From Spiroplasma phoeniceum (GTDB lineage Bacteria; Bacillota_I; Bacilli_A; Mycoplasmatales; Mycoplasmataceae), in assembly GCA_026239495.1 (NCBI GenBank), contig CP110830.1, positions 1,488,001 through 1,552,000 on the forward strand: DNA of 64,000 bases, written 5' to 3'. Positions within the stretch are counted from its first letter, which is position 1. The number at the start of each line of letters is the position of its first letter. Below, piece by piece: positions 43,340 to 55,803 of this stretch. The notes beneath the pieces are model-generated. The model was not told where the DNA came from. It saw only the letters and a program-made list of their open reading frames with translations, and made no database searches. The position numbers and the translations under genes were made by a program.

Positions 43340-44571
43340 ATGGCACAAAACCCACAAAGAATTTTCGGAGATATTGCTAATCAAGCAACAAAACAAGACC
43401 GAGAAGCGCTTGAACAATGATATTTACAAACTTATCAACAAAAATTTAGTTGAGAAGCATTATTTGCGCGAAAAGAAGCTAATAAGCTTGGTTTAACATA
43501 TAAAAGAAAGAAAAATATTAAATACAATGAAGTTTTAGGGGCAAATGGTCAAGTATTTAATACTGATGATAAATTATTAAATTATTCAGAAGTAGAATTT
43601 GATGATGGAATTGTTGAATTAGATAAAATTTTAACTTTTGCTCGTAAATTAGACCCTGTAGAAAGTGATTTTAACCATAATCTTTGAGAGCGGCTGATAT
43701 CAAGCAAGCAATGGATACTGAGGTTAATTATAAACGTAATAAAATTTTATAAATTATTAATAAAGAAATAGTTACAACTATTCAAGGACAAAAAGCAAAT
43801 GATACAAACGCTTTACAAATCCACGATGAAATTATGTATAAAATATATGAAAATGGCTTTAACCCATTAGAAAAAGCTGTTTTAGGTTCGGCTGATTTTA
43901 TTCGTGGAATTTCGTAATAAATTACAGTTACAATTTGGAGCAAACGACCAAATAAATATTGTAATCACAACAAGTGTAACAACGAAAACTGTTGAAGGAA
44001 CAACATAATATATGGTTCCTAAAAAATTACCAATTATTAATAAAGATGGTTCAGAAGAAACAATTGAATTATTACCAAATGGAGTTAACGCAATTGCCTT
44101 TAAATTTAGTAAAAAATATGACCCTTTTATTTTACGCAAAAAAAAGACCATACTGCATTAAGGATTGGTGCTGCTGCATTGGGCGCTAGAATGGGCAATA
44201 CTTTTATTATGGAAAGAGCTTTATATTTAGGTGGGGCAGTATTTGAACCCAAAGGAACTATCAAACATATTGTTACAAAAATTGATATTAGTAAAATTAA
44301 TAAATTAGATAAACCAACTATTCATGTTGCAGACCCAACACAAGCAACAACAGAACAGTTAAAACCACAATTTAAAACTGTTGTTTTAGAATCAGTAAAA
44401 GCAGTAAATAGTTCTTTAACCGAAAGTTATTTTGATTACTTTATTGAAAGTAAAGGTGAAGATTGGCCAATTAATATTACAAATAATAAAACTGTTGAAG
44501 TTCAAATTGAAGGCAAAAACAACGCTACTGGCCAAACAAATCCGATTGATGTTAAAATTAAAAATTCTTAA
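43340..44571 (+). pseudogene. Phage major capsid-like protein, multiple breaks
   Basis: Follows the scaffold. MAQNPQRIFGDIANQATKQD, then FARKLDPVESDFNHNLWER, KQAMDTEVNYKRNKIL, VTTIQGQKANDTNALQIHDEIMYKIYENG, NKLQLQFGANDQINIVITTSVTTKTVEGT, and an intact last third: RIGAAALGARMGNTFIMERA, ending NATGQTNPIDVKIKNS. Stops near 43750, 43918 and 44006 plus frame changes near 43685 and 44140. Layout (capsid after scaffold; middle EIMYKIYENG-type helix) suggests an HK97-like coat protein, by context more than by motif. Confidence 0.5.
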
Positions 44572-44599
44572 TAGTACTAAAAAATATTACTTTTTCGTT

Positions 44600-46181
44600 T
44601 GATAGATATACCAATTGGAACATCTAAAACAACCCTTATTTATGCTGTTAAAAAAATCCAACTAGATTGTCAATACAACAACAAGAAAAAAGTTTTGGTT
44701 TACATTTATTATAATTTTTAGGAATTCAAGTTTTAACACTTGGTTTATAAGTTTTAACTGATGGTATTGCTTCGGCTGTTGGTCTTGGCGCGAGATTATC
44801 TAATTTTTCCGCAGCATTTATCTCATTTGGAGTAGAAGCAGCAACCGATTTTGTCGTAAATCAAATATACGATAAATTAACATCAGAATTAACTGCAAAA
44901 AGTACCTCCTTAAATTTGTTACCAGCAATTGGTGGAATTGCTAAATTAACGCGTGCTGCTCGCACAACTATAATTTTAAAATTAGCAAAAGAAACTAAAT
45001 TACTTGAAAAATTAGGTGTAATAACTTCTAATAACTTAGAAGATATCGTAAAACAAGTTACAGGCAAAAAGTTTTTATCTGATAAATTAATATTTGATTT
45101 TACAAAGCAGGCTAATAATGAAATTTTATTATATACAATTGTAAAATTAGCCCGAAACGATTTTTATAAAGGTTTTAAATTTTCTAATTTAGAAACAATT
45201 AATAATTTATTAAAAATTGAGAAAAATATTCAAAAAATAAGCCCTAAATTAGTTAAAAAAATACCACGCGTAAATGAAAAAAATGCTAATAAATGATTGT
45301 CTGAATATGGATTAAATATTGATAAAATAAGCAAAATTAATACTAATGAGTGATATAACATTATGACTAATCTTCATAAAAAAGTTGTTGGTAAAAATCT
45401 ACTATTAAATGCTAATTTAATGCGGGGCAGTAAAATATATAATAATAAATTATTAAATATTTTGCATCAAACATCAATTAAATTAAATAAAATTTTAAAT
45501 CATTTAAACCGAAATTTTTATATTCAAAAAGTAACTAAAAAATTATTAGCCCCCATTGAAAAACAATTAATTACTATTAAACAAAAAGTAATTAGTAAAA
45601 TTACTGAGCAAACTAAAAAAATATTGTCTAAATTTGAAACTAAGGCTATTAAAAAGAGGTAATTGTTACCTTTTGCTTATGGTTCTAATGTTTTTCTTGC
45701 AGTTAAAATTGTTCCTTTATCAGCTGCAGGTTAAGCTGCTTTAACAATATATTATAAGAACCCCAAATATGCCCCTCTTGTTGTTATTACAACTTTAATC
45801 AAAGCAGAACAGTTTGTTTTGAGTCTTGAACCTTTTAAATTCTATATTAACAGCGAACTGTTTATTGGATGAGGTTTTAAAAAAACAAGTTTGTTTAATT
45901 TAGTTTCTTTTACCCCACTTGCTTATCAGCAAGTAGTAAAAGATAGTTTTAAAATATATCGGACAATTGCTAAGATATTAAAAATGCAAGAACAATTTAA
46001 AAATAACTTTAATAAAGATAAATTGTTAAATACGTTAGAAGATAGTGCGGTTACTAGTTTATTGGGCAATGGACTAGTATTTCAAGTATATAAACAACTT
46101 AGAACAAAACAAGATTTAAACAAAATAATTAAAACAAAAACACTATTAAATAGTAAAAGGTTTATTTTAAATAAAATATAA
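44600..46181 (+). pseudogene. Decayed long phage membrane-rich protein(s)
   Basis: Continuous sets of frames: Gly/Ala-rich hydrophobic LGIQVLTLGLVLTDGIASAVG, SNFSAAFISFGVEAATDFVVN, LLPAIGGIAKLTRAARTTII, then KISPKLVKKIPRVNEKNANKWLSEYG, a Lys-rich part ending FETKAIKKR (45662), and a further frame LPFAYGSNVFLAVKIVPLSA to TAA at 46181. Several stops. Possibly one or two tail or minor virion proteins; not recognised. Confidence 0.4.
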
Positions 46182-46182
46182 C

Positions 46183-46311
46183 AGACTTCTTGCATAACCT
46201 ATTAAAAAATTGCAAATATTTGTAAAAAGACACTAATATAAAAATATAATTTTAATTAATTATGTTTTTTATTTAAAAATTTAATATTTTGCCACAACAA
46301 AAAATGAATTT
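46183..46311 (-). mobile_element. Type B IS5-family 3' end, fragment
   Basis: Outer end AGACTTCTTGCATAACC and the following 125 bp of the type B element, cut by the type A copy. Confidence 0.75.
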
Positions 46312-46314
46312 ATT

Positions 46315-47384
46315 AGACTTCTTGCGACACCTGGTTTTATTATTAAAATATTATTATAAAATATAATTTATGAGGATATTAAATTATGAAATTTGATGAA
46401 TTTAAAAATATTAATGATAAAGAATGATTAAGATTAACAGGAATAAAACAAGATATTTTTAATAAAATGTTAGATATTTTACAAGTAGCTGAAATAGAAA
46501 AATTTAAAAAAGGTGGCAAAGCTAATAAATTATCACTAGAAAATCGATTATTGATGACTTTATCGTATTGACGAGAATATCGAACTTATTTTCATCTTGG
46601 AAAAAATTTCGGAATTAGTGAAGCTAATTGTTATCGCAATATCAAGTGAATTGAAGATATTTTAATTAAACACCCTGATTTTCAGCAAGTTGCTGGTAAA
46701 AAAGCACTAATAAATGATTATTTTAATGATAAAACTATTATTATTGATGCTACCGAAACCCCAATCCAACGCCCAAAAAAAGACAAAAACAATCTTATTC
46801 TGGTAAAAAGAAAAAACACACTATTAAAACACAAGTAATTATCGAACAAGAAAACAAAAAAATTATTGCAACAAGTTTTTCGCTTGGTAAAAAACACGAT
46901 TATGCTTTATTTAAAAAATCAAAAATCGCAATTTTAAAAAATACCAAATTAATAGTTGATAGTGGTTATCAAGGAATACAAAAAATTCACAATAATGTTA
47001 TAATGCCCACAAAGAAAACTAAGAAAAAACATTTAAATAAAGAACAAAAACAACATAATAGACTAGTTTCAAAAATAAGAATTATTATTGAAAATATTTT
47101 TGCTATTCTTAAAAAATTTAAAATTATTACAGAAAAATATCGTAATCGAAGAAAACGATTTAGTTTAAGATTTAATTTAATTGCTTCAATTTATAATTTA
47201 CAATTATTATAGTTATCATAAAAGATTTATTTAAAATTAACGAATTTGAATAATAAAATAATTTTTCGTTGTGGCAAAATATTAAATTTTTAAATAAAAA
47301 ACATAATTAATTAAAATTATAATTTTATATTAACCCCTTTTTACAAATATTTGAAATTATTTTAATGGGTTATGCAAGAAGTCT
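46315..47384 (+). mobile_element. IS5-family type A element, coding-competent, unmatched flanks
   Basis: Left flank ATT in a type B fragment, right flank AAT in an IS3 copy; the flanks are from unrelated elements, so this copy is the product of recombination between two insertions. Left end differs by one base (GACACC). Confidence 0.92.
46386..47212 (+). CDS. IS5-family (ISL2 group) transposase, -1 frameshift
   Basis: As 5580-6406, 275 residues through the seven-A slip; amino-acid differences Thr to Asn (EQENKK) and Glu to Lys (LFKKSK) do not touch the DDE residues. No stop codon, so possibly active. Confidence 0.87.
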
Positions 47385-47711
47385 AATATATTAATGTGTA
47401 AATTGTACTATGAAGTTTAGCACTTTTTATATGAATGAAAATCTTAGCTTTAAGCTTAATATTTAATTTTAGTAATTAATTAACAAAAATAAGCCATAAA
47501 ATAAAAGATATTTTTGCTTTAATTTTTATAACAGATCTTTAAAAATTTAAAAATCCTGATTTTATAGCTCATAAAGTGCTACATTTGCATTTACAATTTA
47601 CAATGATTTTAAAAAATGAAATAAATGATATTCAAGTCGTAAAGAAAAAGATATAATAAATAAAAGTTTATAACTATTTTTTATTAACAATTACTAAACT
47701 GGGCGCAGCCT
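47385..47711 (+). mobile_element. IS3-family (first type) right end with 206-bp insert
   Basis: Matches 11164-11493, including the 206-bp MITE-like element at 47397-47602, which is flanked by ATG on both sides. Ends GGGCGCAGCCT. Adjacent to the end of the FtsX permease gene. Confidence 0.78.
47397..47602. repeat. 206-bp MITE-like element, second occurrence
   Basis: Ends TGTAAATTGTA and TACAATTTACA with ATG duplicated (47394-47396, 47603-47605). Same site in the IS3 element as 11179-11384, so it was copied together with the IS. Confidence 0.75.
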
Positions 47712-47743
47712 AGGTTTTACTTAGATTTTTTATTTTGTTAGGT

Positions 47744-50700
47744 TTATACTTCGTTTGCATTAACTTGCTCTTGAATACTCATATGATTAATTTTATAAGT
47801 TAAAATTCAATATGTTATTAAATAGATTCCTGCCATTAAAATAAAAGTAATTGGAATCGTAATTCATGGGAAACCAAATGGAATAATTACTTTAGCAATT
47901 GCAATAAACCCATAAAAACCCATTCATAAGATTAGTCACATTATCCCAACACCTAAAATTCATGCTAGAAAAGCAAAAGGAGTAAATATTCCTAATGTTA
48001 AACTATTAATTTCACGATTTGAATATCCTAAAGCTTTCATCACAGCCATAAATTTTAAGAAAGAATTAACAAATGATTCTGTCATAATATATACAATAAT
48101 AATAGTAGTTATAATCGTAATAACAACAAAAATAATTGATAAGATACTTGAAATTCAAGCAAGTTTTTCAATAACTTGCGATTTAATAATTAAATAATCT
48201 GTTCCTCCAACCCCACTAGTTAATTGACCATTCATAAAATCATTCATTGAATAGGAACCATATGGGGAAGAAAGATTAAATCGTGTTGTTTGATCAACTT
48301 GATCATAATATTTACTAAACTTACCATTAAATCATAACATTGGATTATAATCTTTGTTATCATATAGCTCACTAGAACTTGTATCAAAACCAAGAATTTT
48401 ATTAGCAATAACTTGATTTACATACGCTCTTGGAACATCATATGAATTTTGAATTCCAACAACTTTATATTTAATATTTTTAGTAATTTTCCCAATTTTT
48501 AATAATCCTTGGCGTAATGCTTCTCGATATCAGTTAGTTGGAAAACCGGTTGTTAAATCACCTATGCCATTAATTTCTTTATCAAATTTATTATCAAAAG
48601 GATGAATAATATAATAATCACCGTCTCCAGCTTCTTCTTTAGTGACCACTCTCTGTTCAACAGGACTACTAAGGTCTAACAAACCTGGTAACCGACGCCC
48701 TGTTGTTGGAGAAATCGTTGAATTTTGAAATTCACCCTTTTTAAAAGCATTAACTGGTAATTTTAAAACAAAATTTTTAATATTATAATAATCTTGAACT
48801 TTACCATTTTTATTTTTAAAACCAGCACGTGTTTTGTTTCCAATTGTTAATTTTGTTAAATCAAGGGTAAACGGGTTGAGATTATCATCATACCAACCAC
48901 TTGGTAAATCATATGACCAAGCAGCGTGGTCAACAGCACAATGAAGTGCATCATCACAATATTGTAACTGCTGAACACTAGTAGTAGTTTCAATTATTTT
49001 ATATAACAATAAATTATATTTACTTTCTGCAGCTTTATTTACAACCATTGGAATAAAATCTGTCCTAATATTTAAATTTTTACTATTATCTAAAATTTTT
49101 TTAATTGTTTGACTTGGAAAAATAATTTTTTTATTATTTACATTAATTCCATATGTTGGAAGAATAAAACTTGAATCTGATATATTTGTTTTATATCCGG
49201 TATAAACATCTTCATTTTTTGAATTATAAGTTGAAGTTCCAAAAGTAAAATTAAATTGTAATTTAGCCAAATAATCTTTTAGTCACATTGCTCGAATTTT
49301 GCCTGGCATAATATCACTTGTCGCATATTGTGCACAATAAGTCCAACGGTCAATAATATTTGGGTCTGTTGGATAAACTGGTGATTTACCAAAAGCACGT
49401 GGCATTGTTGAACATAATAACGTATCAATTTGATTTCGAATATCAACATTTTCACCATAACGTTTATACATATCATAAAAAGTACCAATTGATAAACTTG
49501 CTCCTTTTCCAACCATAAAATTAAAAATAATCATATTATTTAATTGCTGTGCATATAAATGAGCATTTTTAGCATTAATATCATTTTTTGTTGATAGCCA
49601 TTCTCCACTATATAAATAATCACTTACTAAAGAATTTTTAATTAATGGATATGCTGCCTCAGATGAAAAACCAGGACCATTTCAGTCATACATTTCATAG
49701 CGACTAAAAGGAACATTACCAATAACTTTTGTATATTCATACTCGTTATTATAATTTAAATTGGCATAGTAATCCTTACTAAATTTATTGATTGCTGTTG
49801 GAATTAAAGTTGCTAATGTTAAAGATAAACTAGCAACAAAAAATGTTAAAAAAAACCAACCAATTTTTTTCATTGAAACAGCCATCATCACGAAACGAAA
49901 TTTTATTGTAAATTTTTTAAAATGAAAAATATTACTAACAGAATAAACTAATTTTGAAGTTTTAATATTTTTATTCGGATTTAATAAATCTAATGGGCTG
50001 ATTATTAATTGCCGAATTGCTGTTACTAAAATTGACAAACTACTAACAAGACCAATAATTACAAAACAAATTGCAAATGGAATTAACGAAAATGAAAAGT
50101 TAGCTGGAATAACAAAATAACTATTGAAAACACTCATAATAGGTAATTGTAAAAATAAACCAATAATTCATCCAACCGGAACTCCAATTCCAGTTACTAT
50201 AATCGCATGAGCTAAATAGGAGCTAGCAATTGTTATTCCACTATAACCATTTGCTTTTAAAATTCCATTTGCAATTTTTTGTTGATTAATATTTTTTTTA
50301 ATTAAAATTACTAATGTAAAAATTAAAATAATTAAGAAAATAACACATAAAATAATTGTAATCGTACTATAAAATTTAATTGTAGTTCCTAACAAAGAAT
50401 AACGTAAGTAAACTAACTTTGTTTCATCACGGCTTTGTAATGGGGCGCTTTTATCACTTGGATTATTTAAACTTCAAAAATCAGCTGCTAAATATTTTTT
50501 GAAATTTTCAAAGGCTGTACCTTTATTTTCCGGTAAACCAACATAATTAATATATAATGTAGAATTTTCTTCAATATCAGTGTTAGCAGCAATAGACTCT
50601 CTACGATAAGCTTTTTCAGAAACATAAATAATACCATCTGTTTTTGGATCTGGGAAAAAATCAGTATCATAAATTGTTGGATAAATATTAGCTGGATCTC

Positions 50701-52003
50701 CACCAATAGCTCCAACAAAAAAAAATGAATTTTCACCAATCGTAAGTTGATGTCCTACTTTTAATTTTTGACTACGCGCAAATTGTGGCGTAATAACAAC
50801 ATACACATCATTAATTGGATTAGCGGGATCAAAGGAATCATATTTTTTAATAAATTTTAATTTATTATCCGATAATAATTGTGTTCAATTAATAATTTTA
50901 TATTTTAAATTTGATGTTAAATCTCAATATGCATATTGTTCACGTAACTGAAATGAAAAGTTTGAAGCTTTAGAAACTAATGCATAATAGGCTTTTGTCA
51001 AACCATAAGGCCCATAAGGTTGATTCCGAAAACTATTATTTTTATTATTTTGATTATAAAAATCATTAACACTAAAAACAGCGCTTTCAATATTATTATT
51101 ATAACCAACATCAAGATTATTATTAATAGTTGGTGAATAATAAAGACTAATTTTTGTTAAAGGCTGTGATATATCTTTTACTAAAAAACTTAAATCACCA
51201 TTTAATTTTTCCTCAAATATTCTATCTTCAATGCTAGCTTTAGTGGGGATTTCATCTACGCTTACTGATAAATCAACATCTTTTTTTCATTTTGTTATAC
51301 CATTTGTTATACCATTATTAACAAAATCAATAACAGCATCTTTTAATTTTGTTTCATCTGTTATTCCTGAATATTTTTTATTTAAATATGCAATAATTAA
51401 ATTTATTGTATTTTGTGAAATATCACTATGCGTAAAATTATTCATAAATTCTTCAATCAAGGGTAAATTATTTTGATTAAAAAGATAGCCTTTCTGATCA
51501 TATAATTGTCCAATTACAGAATTTTGAAAAGCTTTATTATTAAAGTTGAAACGATATAAACCATTATTTAAAAAAAATGGTGCACTTTTATCAAGATCAG
51601 TAAAAATAATACTACTTACTTTATTTGCTTTAGAATCAAAAGTAAATTTTATTTCAACATTATTATCCAAAGCTTTTAATGCGCCATCTTCACCTAAATG
51701 AACATAAGGCAATGTCCACTGCTCCCCATTAACATCAGTAATCAAATGATAATCATTGCTAAAAGCATATCACGGAGTAATTGTTTCAACATTTTGTCCT
51801 GTTTTCTTTTTACTGTCAAATCTTAATAAATAATCATAAACAAAAGTTCCTTCCCCCATAAAAGAATATGCATTAGATAAACGTGTATCAACAATTCACG
51901 AAGAAGTTGTTAATAATGTTAAAAGCGCAGCTAATATTATAAAAATAATTAACTGTGCTTTTTGCTTAAACATACTTTTTAACGTTTGTAAAAACAGCAA
52001 CAT
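47744..52003 (-). CDS. Large FtsX-type ABC transporter permease
   Basis: 1419 residues, intact with TGA as Trp. One N-terminal membrane segment (residues about 15-37), a large extracellular domain (about 40-535), then segments at about 540-567, 586-615 and 636-665, a further segment at 709-735, a second extracellular domain (about 740-1275) and C-terminal segments at about 1277-1303, 1335-1360 and 1370-1400. This duplicated TM-exterior-3TM layout is the FtsX/MacB permease plan and recalls the giant mollicute permeases of the MG468 type. Such proteins do not necessarily transport across the membrane; they often move lipoproteins or transmit ATPase motion to outside enzymes. GAGGAGATCT precedes ATG. 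The lipoprotein gene lies 30 bases upstream. No ATPase follows because IS and phage DNA intervene. Confidence 0.85.
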
Positions 52004-52033
52004 TTTTTAGATCTCCTCTTTTTCAATTAACTA

Positions 52034-54358
52034 TTAATAATAACGAGCATTGTTATAGTATCAAACAAAATCACTTAATAAATATGCATTTTTTGTTAAA
52101 TCATCTTTAATCCCTGGATTATACAAGAAACGAGCTTGGTTATCAAATTGAACAACATAACTATATTTAATTTTGTCACTATTTGTTAAATATTCTTTAC
52201 CCATTCCATCATAATCAACTCAATCTTGATTGTTTCATGTTTCGCCCTCTGGTGCAATATTATGACGTTGTTTTGGGTCTTTTTTTTGTTCAACATATGA
52301 AGGAGAATTCCCTGAAGCAGCATCAGTATATCCTAATGGTTTTTTATGACGTTCTAATTTAGTTGAAGCATCTTTTGGACCATAGTAATCTAATTTATAA
52401 CGAACACCTGTTACAGAACCATCAGTTACAATTGCCCCTAATTTTGAACCATCTAAACCAGTTCCGGATGCTGTAATATATCATTTTCGATCTAAGAAGA
52501 TATTATCAAATCAATCTTCTGCCATTACTCTATTAACTTGACTTGTTAATTCACCAATATAACCATTTTGTGAATCTAATATTTGTGTAATAAATTTATG
52601 CATTGATTCATGATCAGGATAAGTATTATTTCCTCCATGCGCCCAAATATTAATTATATCAAATAATGACCCTTGTTTATATTGACCTGTTTGTTCATCA
52701 AAACCATAAATATTTAAGATAAACTTAGCATATTCACTATTAGGATCAACTGCCATTAAGTCCTCTTTAAAGCCATTTTTATTCGGTCCTTCATTATAAA
52801 CATCATCAATTGATTTAATATTATCAATATTTAAATTATAATGTCCTTCACTATCATTAATGTAAAATCAATTTGCTAATCCTGCAGCTCCTTTTAATAA
52901 ATTAAACAAATCAAAGTTTTGTGCGTTTAACATTTGCAATAATGTTCGAATTAAAGTAACAACACTATCTTCAGCAAAATTCCCAATTAAGCCTTGGAAT
53001 TTTAAAAGACCATCATAAACTGTGTTTGACATTATGCGATTAAATTTTTTAACATCAAAATTTGAACCTTCTATTGCCAAAGCTGCTGTAAATCAATTTC
53101 CTAAAACAGAATACCATTTTAAAAAGGCATTTTTATGTCCTTTTTTATCACTTTTTAGATCTAAATATTGTTTATCCCCTGACATAATCACGGTTAGAGA
53201 TTTTGCCGCAACTGGACTGTTAAAAATATCGTAAAGTTTCATACTTTGAATTGTTTTATCAGGGTTATCTACCTCACCATCACTTTGTTTTTCAACATTA
53301 ATAACTGTTTTTTCAAAAGTATCACGACTAAATATCTCTAATAATGGACTATTTGGTTTAACATTACCTGAATTATCAAAAAACTGGCTTTTTATTTGTT
53401 TTAAAATAAAAAAAGGTGCTGCTAAAAAAATTCCTGCAGTTTTTTCACCAGAACGATTATTTTGAATAAATGGAAATAATTGTGCTAATGAATATAAAAC
53501 TGGTAATTCTAATCCTGGCCCAAATTGGCCTAACATAGTAATTGCTTCATCAAAATATTTTAAACCAAATAAATCATATAATGAACTTGACTGGTTCGCC
53601 ACAGCCTTCCCAAATTTAATTTCTTCACCACCATCTTTATAAGACAATATTGAATTTGTTGGTGGTGTTGAAAGTGAATTATGATATAAAATATTTGATA
53701 CATAAGGACCAGATGATGAATTATAATAATCACTTCATCCGGCCGTTCTGTTAATATAATTAATAACTGATTCTGATTTTTGCGACAATGTATTTGCTAA
53801 AGCTCCAGTATCATATTGAGCTCATGCTAAATTTGGATTTGTAACAAAATCTATGTAACGCCCTGTTGCATCTGTTGCATTGCTAGGATGTCCTTGGTTA
53901 GCTGCTTTATTTGACTTTGAAAAATCAGTCATTGCGGCAATTGATGACATTAAATTATAAGTATTTCGCTCTGGTTGATAATTATTATCTATTGCTTTTC
54001 AAGGATTATAATAAAGATTATTTAATTTTTTATATTCTTCAACATAATCTTTAATTTTAATTTCTTTACCGCTTTTAGTAGTAAAGACTCCTTTTAAATT
54101 TCTTCCAACATTGTTTAAAAAATACTGTAATGTTGGAAACCCATAAGTATTCATATTTTCATGACGAGTAGCAATTAAAATTTTAGCAATTGTACTAGTA
54201 TATTTAACTAAATTTCGAATTGTTGGGTCGATTTTATTAAGTTCACTATCAAAATAATTATTATTTTGACTATTTTTTCCTTTTGCGCAAGAAACTACAC
54301 CTAACATACTTGCTGACATTAAAGTTGTAGACCATAATATAGAAAATAATTTTTTCAT
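52034..54358 (-). CDS. Large surface lipoprotein
   Basis: 774 residues. Signal peptide MKKLFSILWSTTLMSASMLG then lipobox VVSC at Cys24, followed by AKGKNSQNNN. Mature part is hydrophilic with recurrent aromatic segments: WYSVLGNWFTAALAIEGSNF, NAQNFDLFNLLKGAAGLAN, WYITASGTGLDGSKLGAIVT, and a C-terminal YSYVVQFDNQARFLYNPGI. No enzyme motif recognised. GGAG eight bases before the ATG 54358; a GTG at 54367 is unlikely. Between an upstream membrane-protein gene and the FtsX-type permease, so the three probably work together at the surface. Confidence 0.82.
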
Positions 54359-54426
54359 TTCCTTCACTCCTTTTATATTTATTAAATTTTTATAAAAATC
54401 ATTAATTTAAAATTCAGCAGATAACA

Positions 54427-55287
54427 TTAAATTATCATTACCTGCTTATAACCATTAATAAAAATTGTTGTATATTTAATTGGATTATCCATACTCAAAC
54501 AATTATTTTTAATTGCTAAAACAAAATATTTTAAATCATCATTGTTTTTTTTATGATTTTGTGTTTTAGCATTATTTTTATTTATTAAAACAACATTTCA
54601 AAAATAAATTCAAAGTAAAATAATTATAAAAATATTTTTAAAAATTGTTGATAATTTAATATCATTTATATTTTCAATAAAATATAAATTTAAAATTAAA
54701 CACAATAATAACAAAATAAAACCAAACGACAATCTCCGAAAAATTTGTTTTACTTCCATTACGATATTATTAATTACAATAGTACTAATTAAACTTCCAT
54801 AACCAATAATTCATAAAATTAAATAAAATGAGTTATTTTTTGTTTTTAAAAATGCATTAAAAATAAAATTAAAAATAACTGGAGCAAAAATAATTAAAAA
54901 GAAAATAGCAATTAATTTATTAAATAAAATAATAAAATTAAAATATCTTGTATTTGTTGCGTTAAGAAAGATAACAAATAATAAAAAAAGAAAATTTAAT
55001 AAATTAATTGTTGATCTTTCTATTCACCCAAAAGAAAATTGAATAAAAATATTAAGAACAAACAAAATTGATAAATTGCTAATAAAAGTAAAAATAAAAC
55101 TAATAATTGCAAAATTAGTAAAGGTGTTATTAATATTTTTAATAGATTTTATTTTTAAAAAACTAATGCGGATTAAAATGCTAATAATGAAAAAAATAAA
55201 AATTCAAAAAAAAATTGATGAAAAGATATTATTTATAAAGTTAATAAATCTATTAAAAGTGATATTAGATAAAAAATTTATTAGCAT
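54427..55287 (-). CDS. Polytopic membrane protein of unknown function
   Basis: 286 residues with about seven hydrophobic segments: IFSSIFFWIFIFFIISILIR, INNTFTNFAIISFIFTFIS, LLNFLFLLFVIFLNAT, LIAIFFLIIFAPVIFNFIF, LILWIIGYGSLISTIVINNIV, FGFILLLLCLILNLYFI and IFKNIFIIILLWIYFWNVV; hydrophilic C-terminus. Very Asn- and Ile-rich. AGGAG ten bases before the ATG. First gene of the cluster with the lipoprotein and FtsX permease. Not recognised. Confidence 0.7.
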
Positions 55288-55335
55288 TTTTTCTACTCCT
55301 ATATTTTTACATATTAACATTTTACAAAAAAAAAA

Positions 55336-55367
55336 GAAAAAAGCAAAGGACTATTTTTGCTTTTTTT
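55336..55367 (-). terminator. Intrinsic terminator after rplL
   Basis: On the minus strand AAAAAAGCAAA, eight bases, CTTTGCTTTTTT, followed by further T; 13 bases after the rplL stop. Confidence 0.75.
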
Positions 55368-55379
55368 AAGAAAATTAAA

Positions 55380-55745
55380 TTATTTAAGGTCAACTGAAGC
55401 TCCGGCAGTTACTAATTGTCCTTTAATTTCTTCTGCTTCTTCTATCTTTACTTTTTCTTTAATTACTGCTGGTAGTTTATCAACAATTGCTTTTGCTGCC
55501 ATTAATTCTTTTCCAGTAATTTCTTTAACTAACTTAATAATTGCAACTTTACTTGGTCCTGTATCTGTTAACACAACATTAACCTCTGAAGGACCCGCCG
55601 CTGCAGCAGATTCTGCAGGAGCAGCAGTTACTGCTGCTGAAGCTACAACATCAAAATGATCTTCAATTCCTTTTACTAATTCATTTAATTCCGATAATTT
55701 CATTTCTTCTAATGCTTTAATAATCTCATCTTTTGATAATGACAT
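55380..55745 (-). CDS. rplL: 50S ribosomal protein L7/L12
   Basis: Stalk protein recruiting translation factors. 121 residues: N-terminal dimerisation helices (MSLSKDEIIKALEEMKLSEL), an Ala/Pro-rich hinge (AAVTAAPAESAAAAGPSE) and the conserved C-terminal domain (VAIIKLVKEITGKELMAAKAIVD). AAGGAGGG precedes ATG. Follows rplJ by 58 bases in one transcript under the L10 leader. Confidence 0.97.
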   Translation of the reverse strand: MSLSKDEIIKALEEMKLSELNELVKGIEDHFDVVASAAVTAAPAESAAAAGPSEVNVVLTDTGPSKVAIIKLVKEITGKELMAAKAIVDKLPAVIKEKVKIEEAEEIKGQLVTAGASVDLK

Positions 55746-55803
55746 AATATTTCCCTCCTTATTAAGATTTTTCTATAAAATCTTTGAATAATAACATAAC
55801 TAA

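Noticed and set aside
55357-55659. Plus-strand ORF opposite rplL
   Set aside because: Antisense shadow of a ribosomal protein gene with biased Ala/Ala-rich codons.
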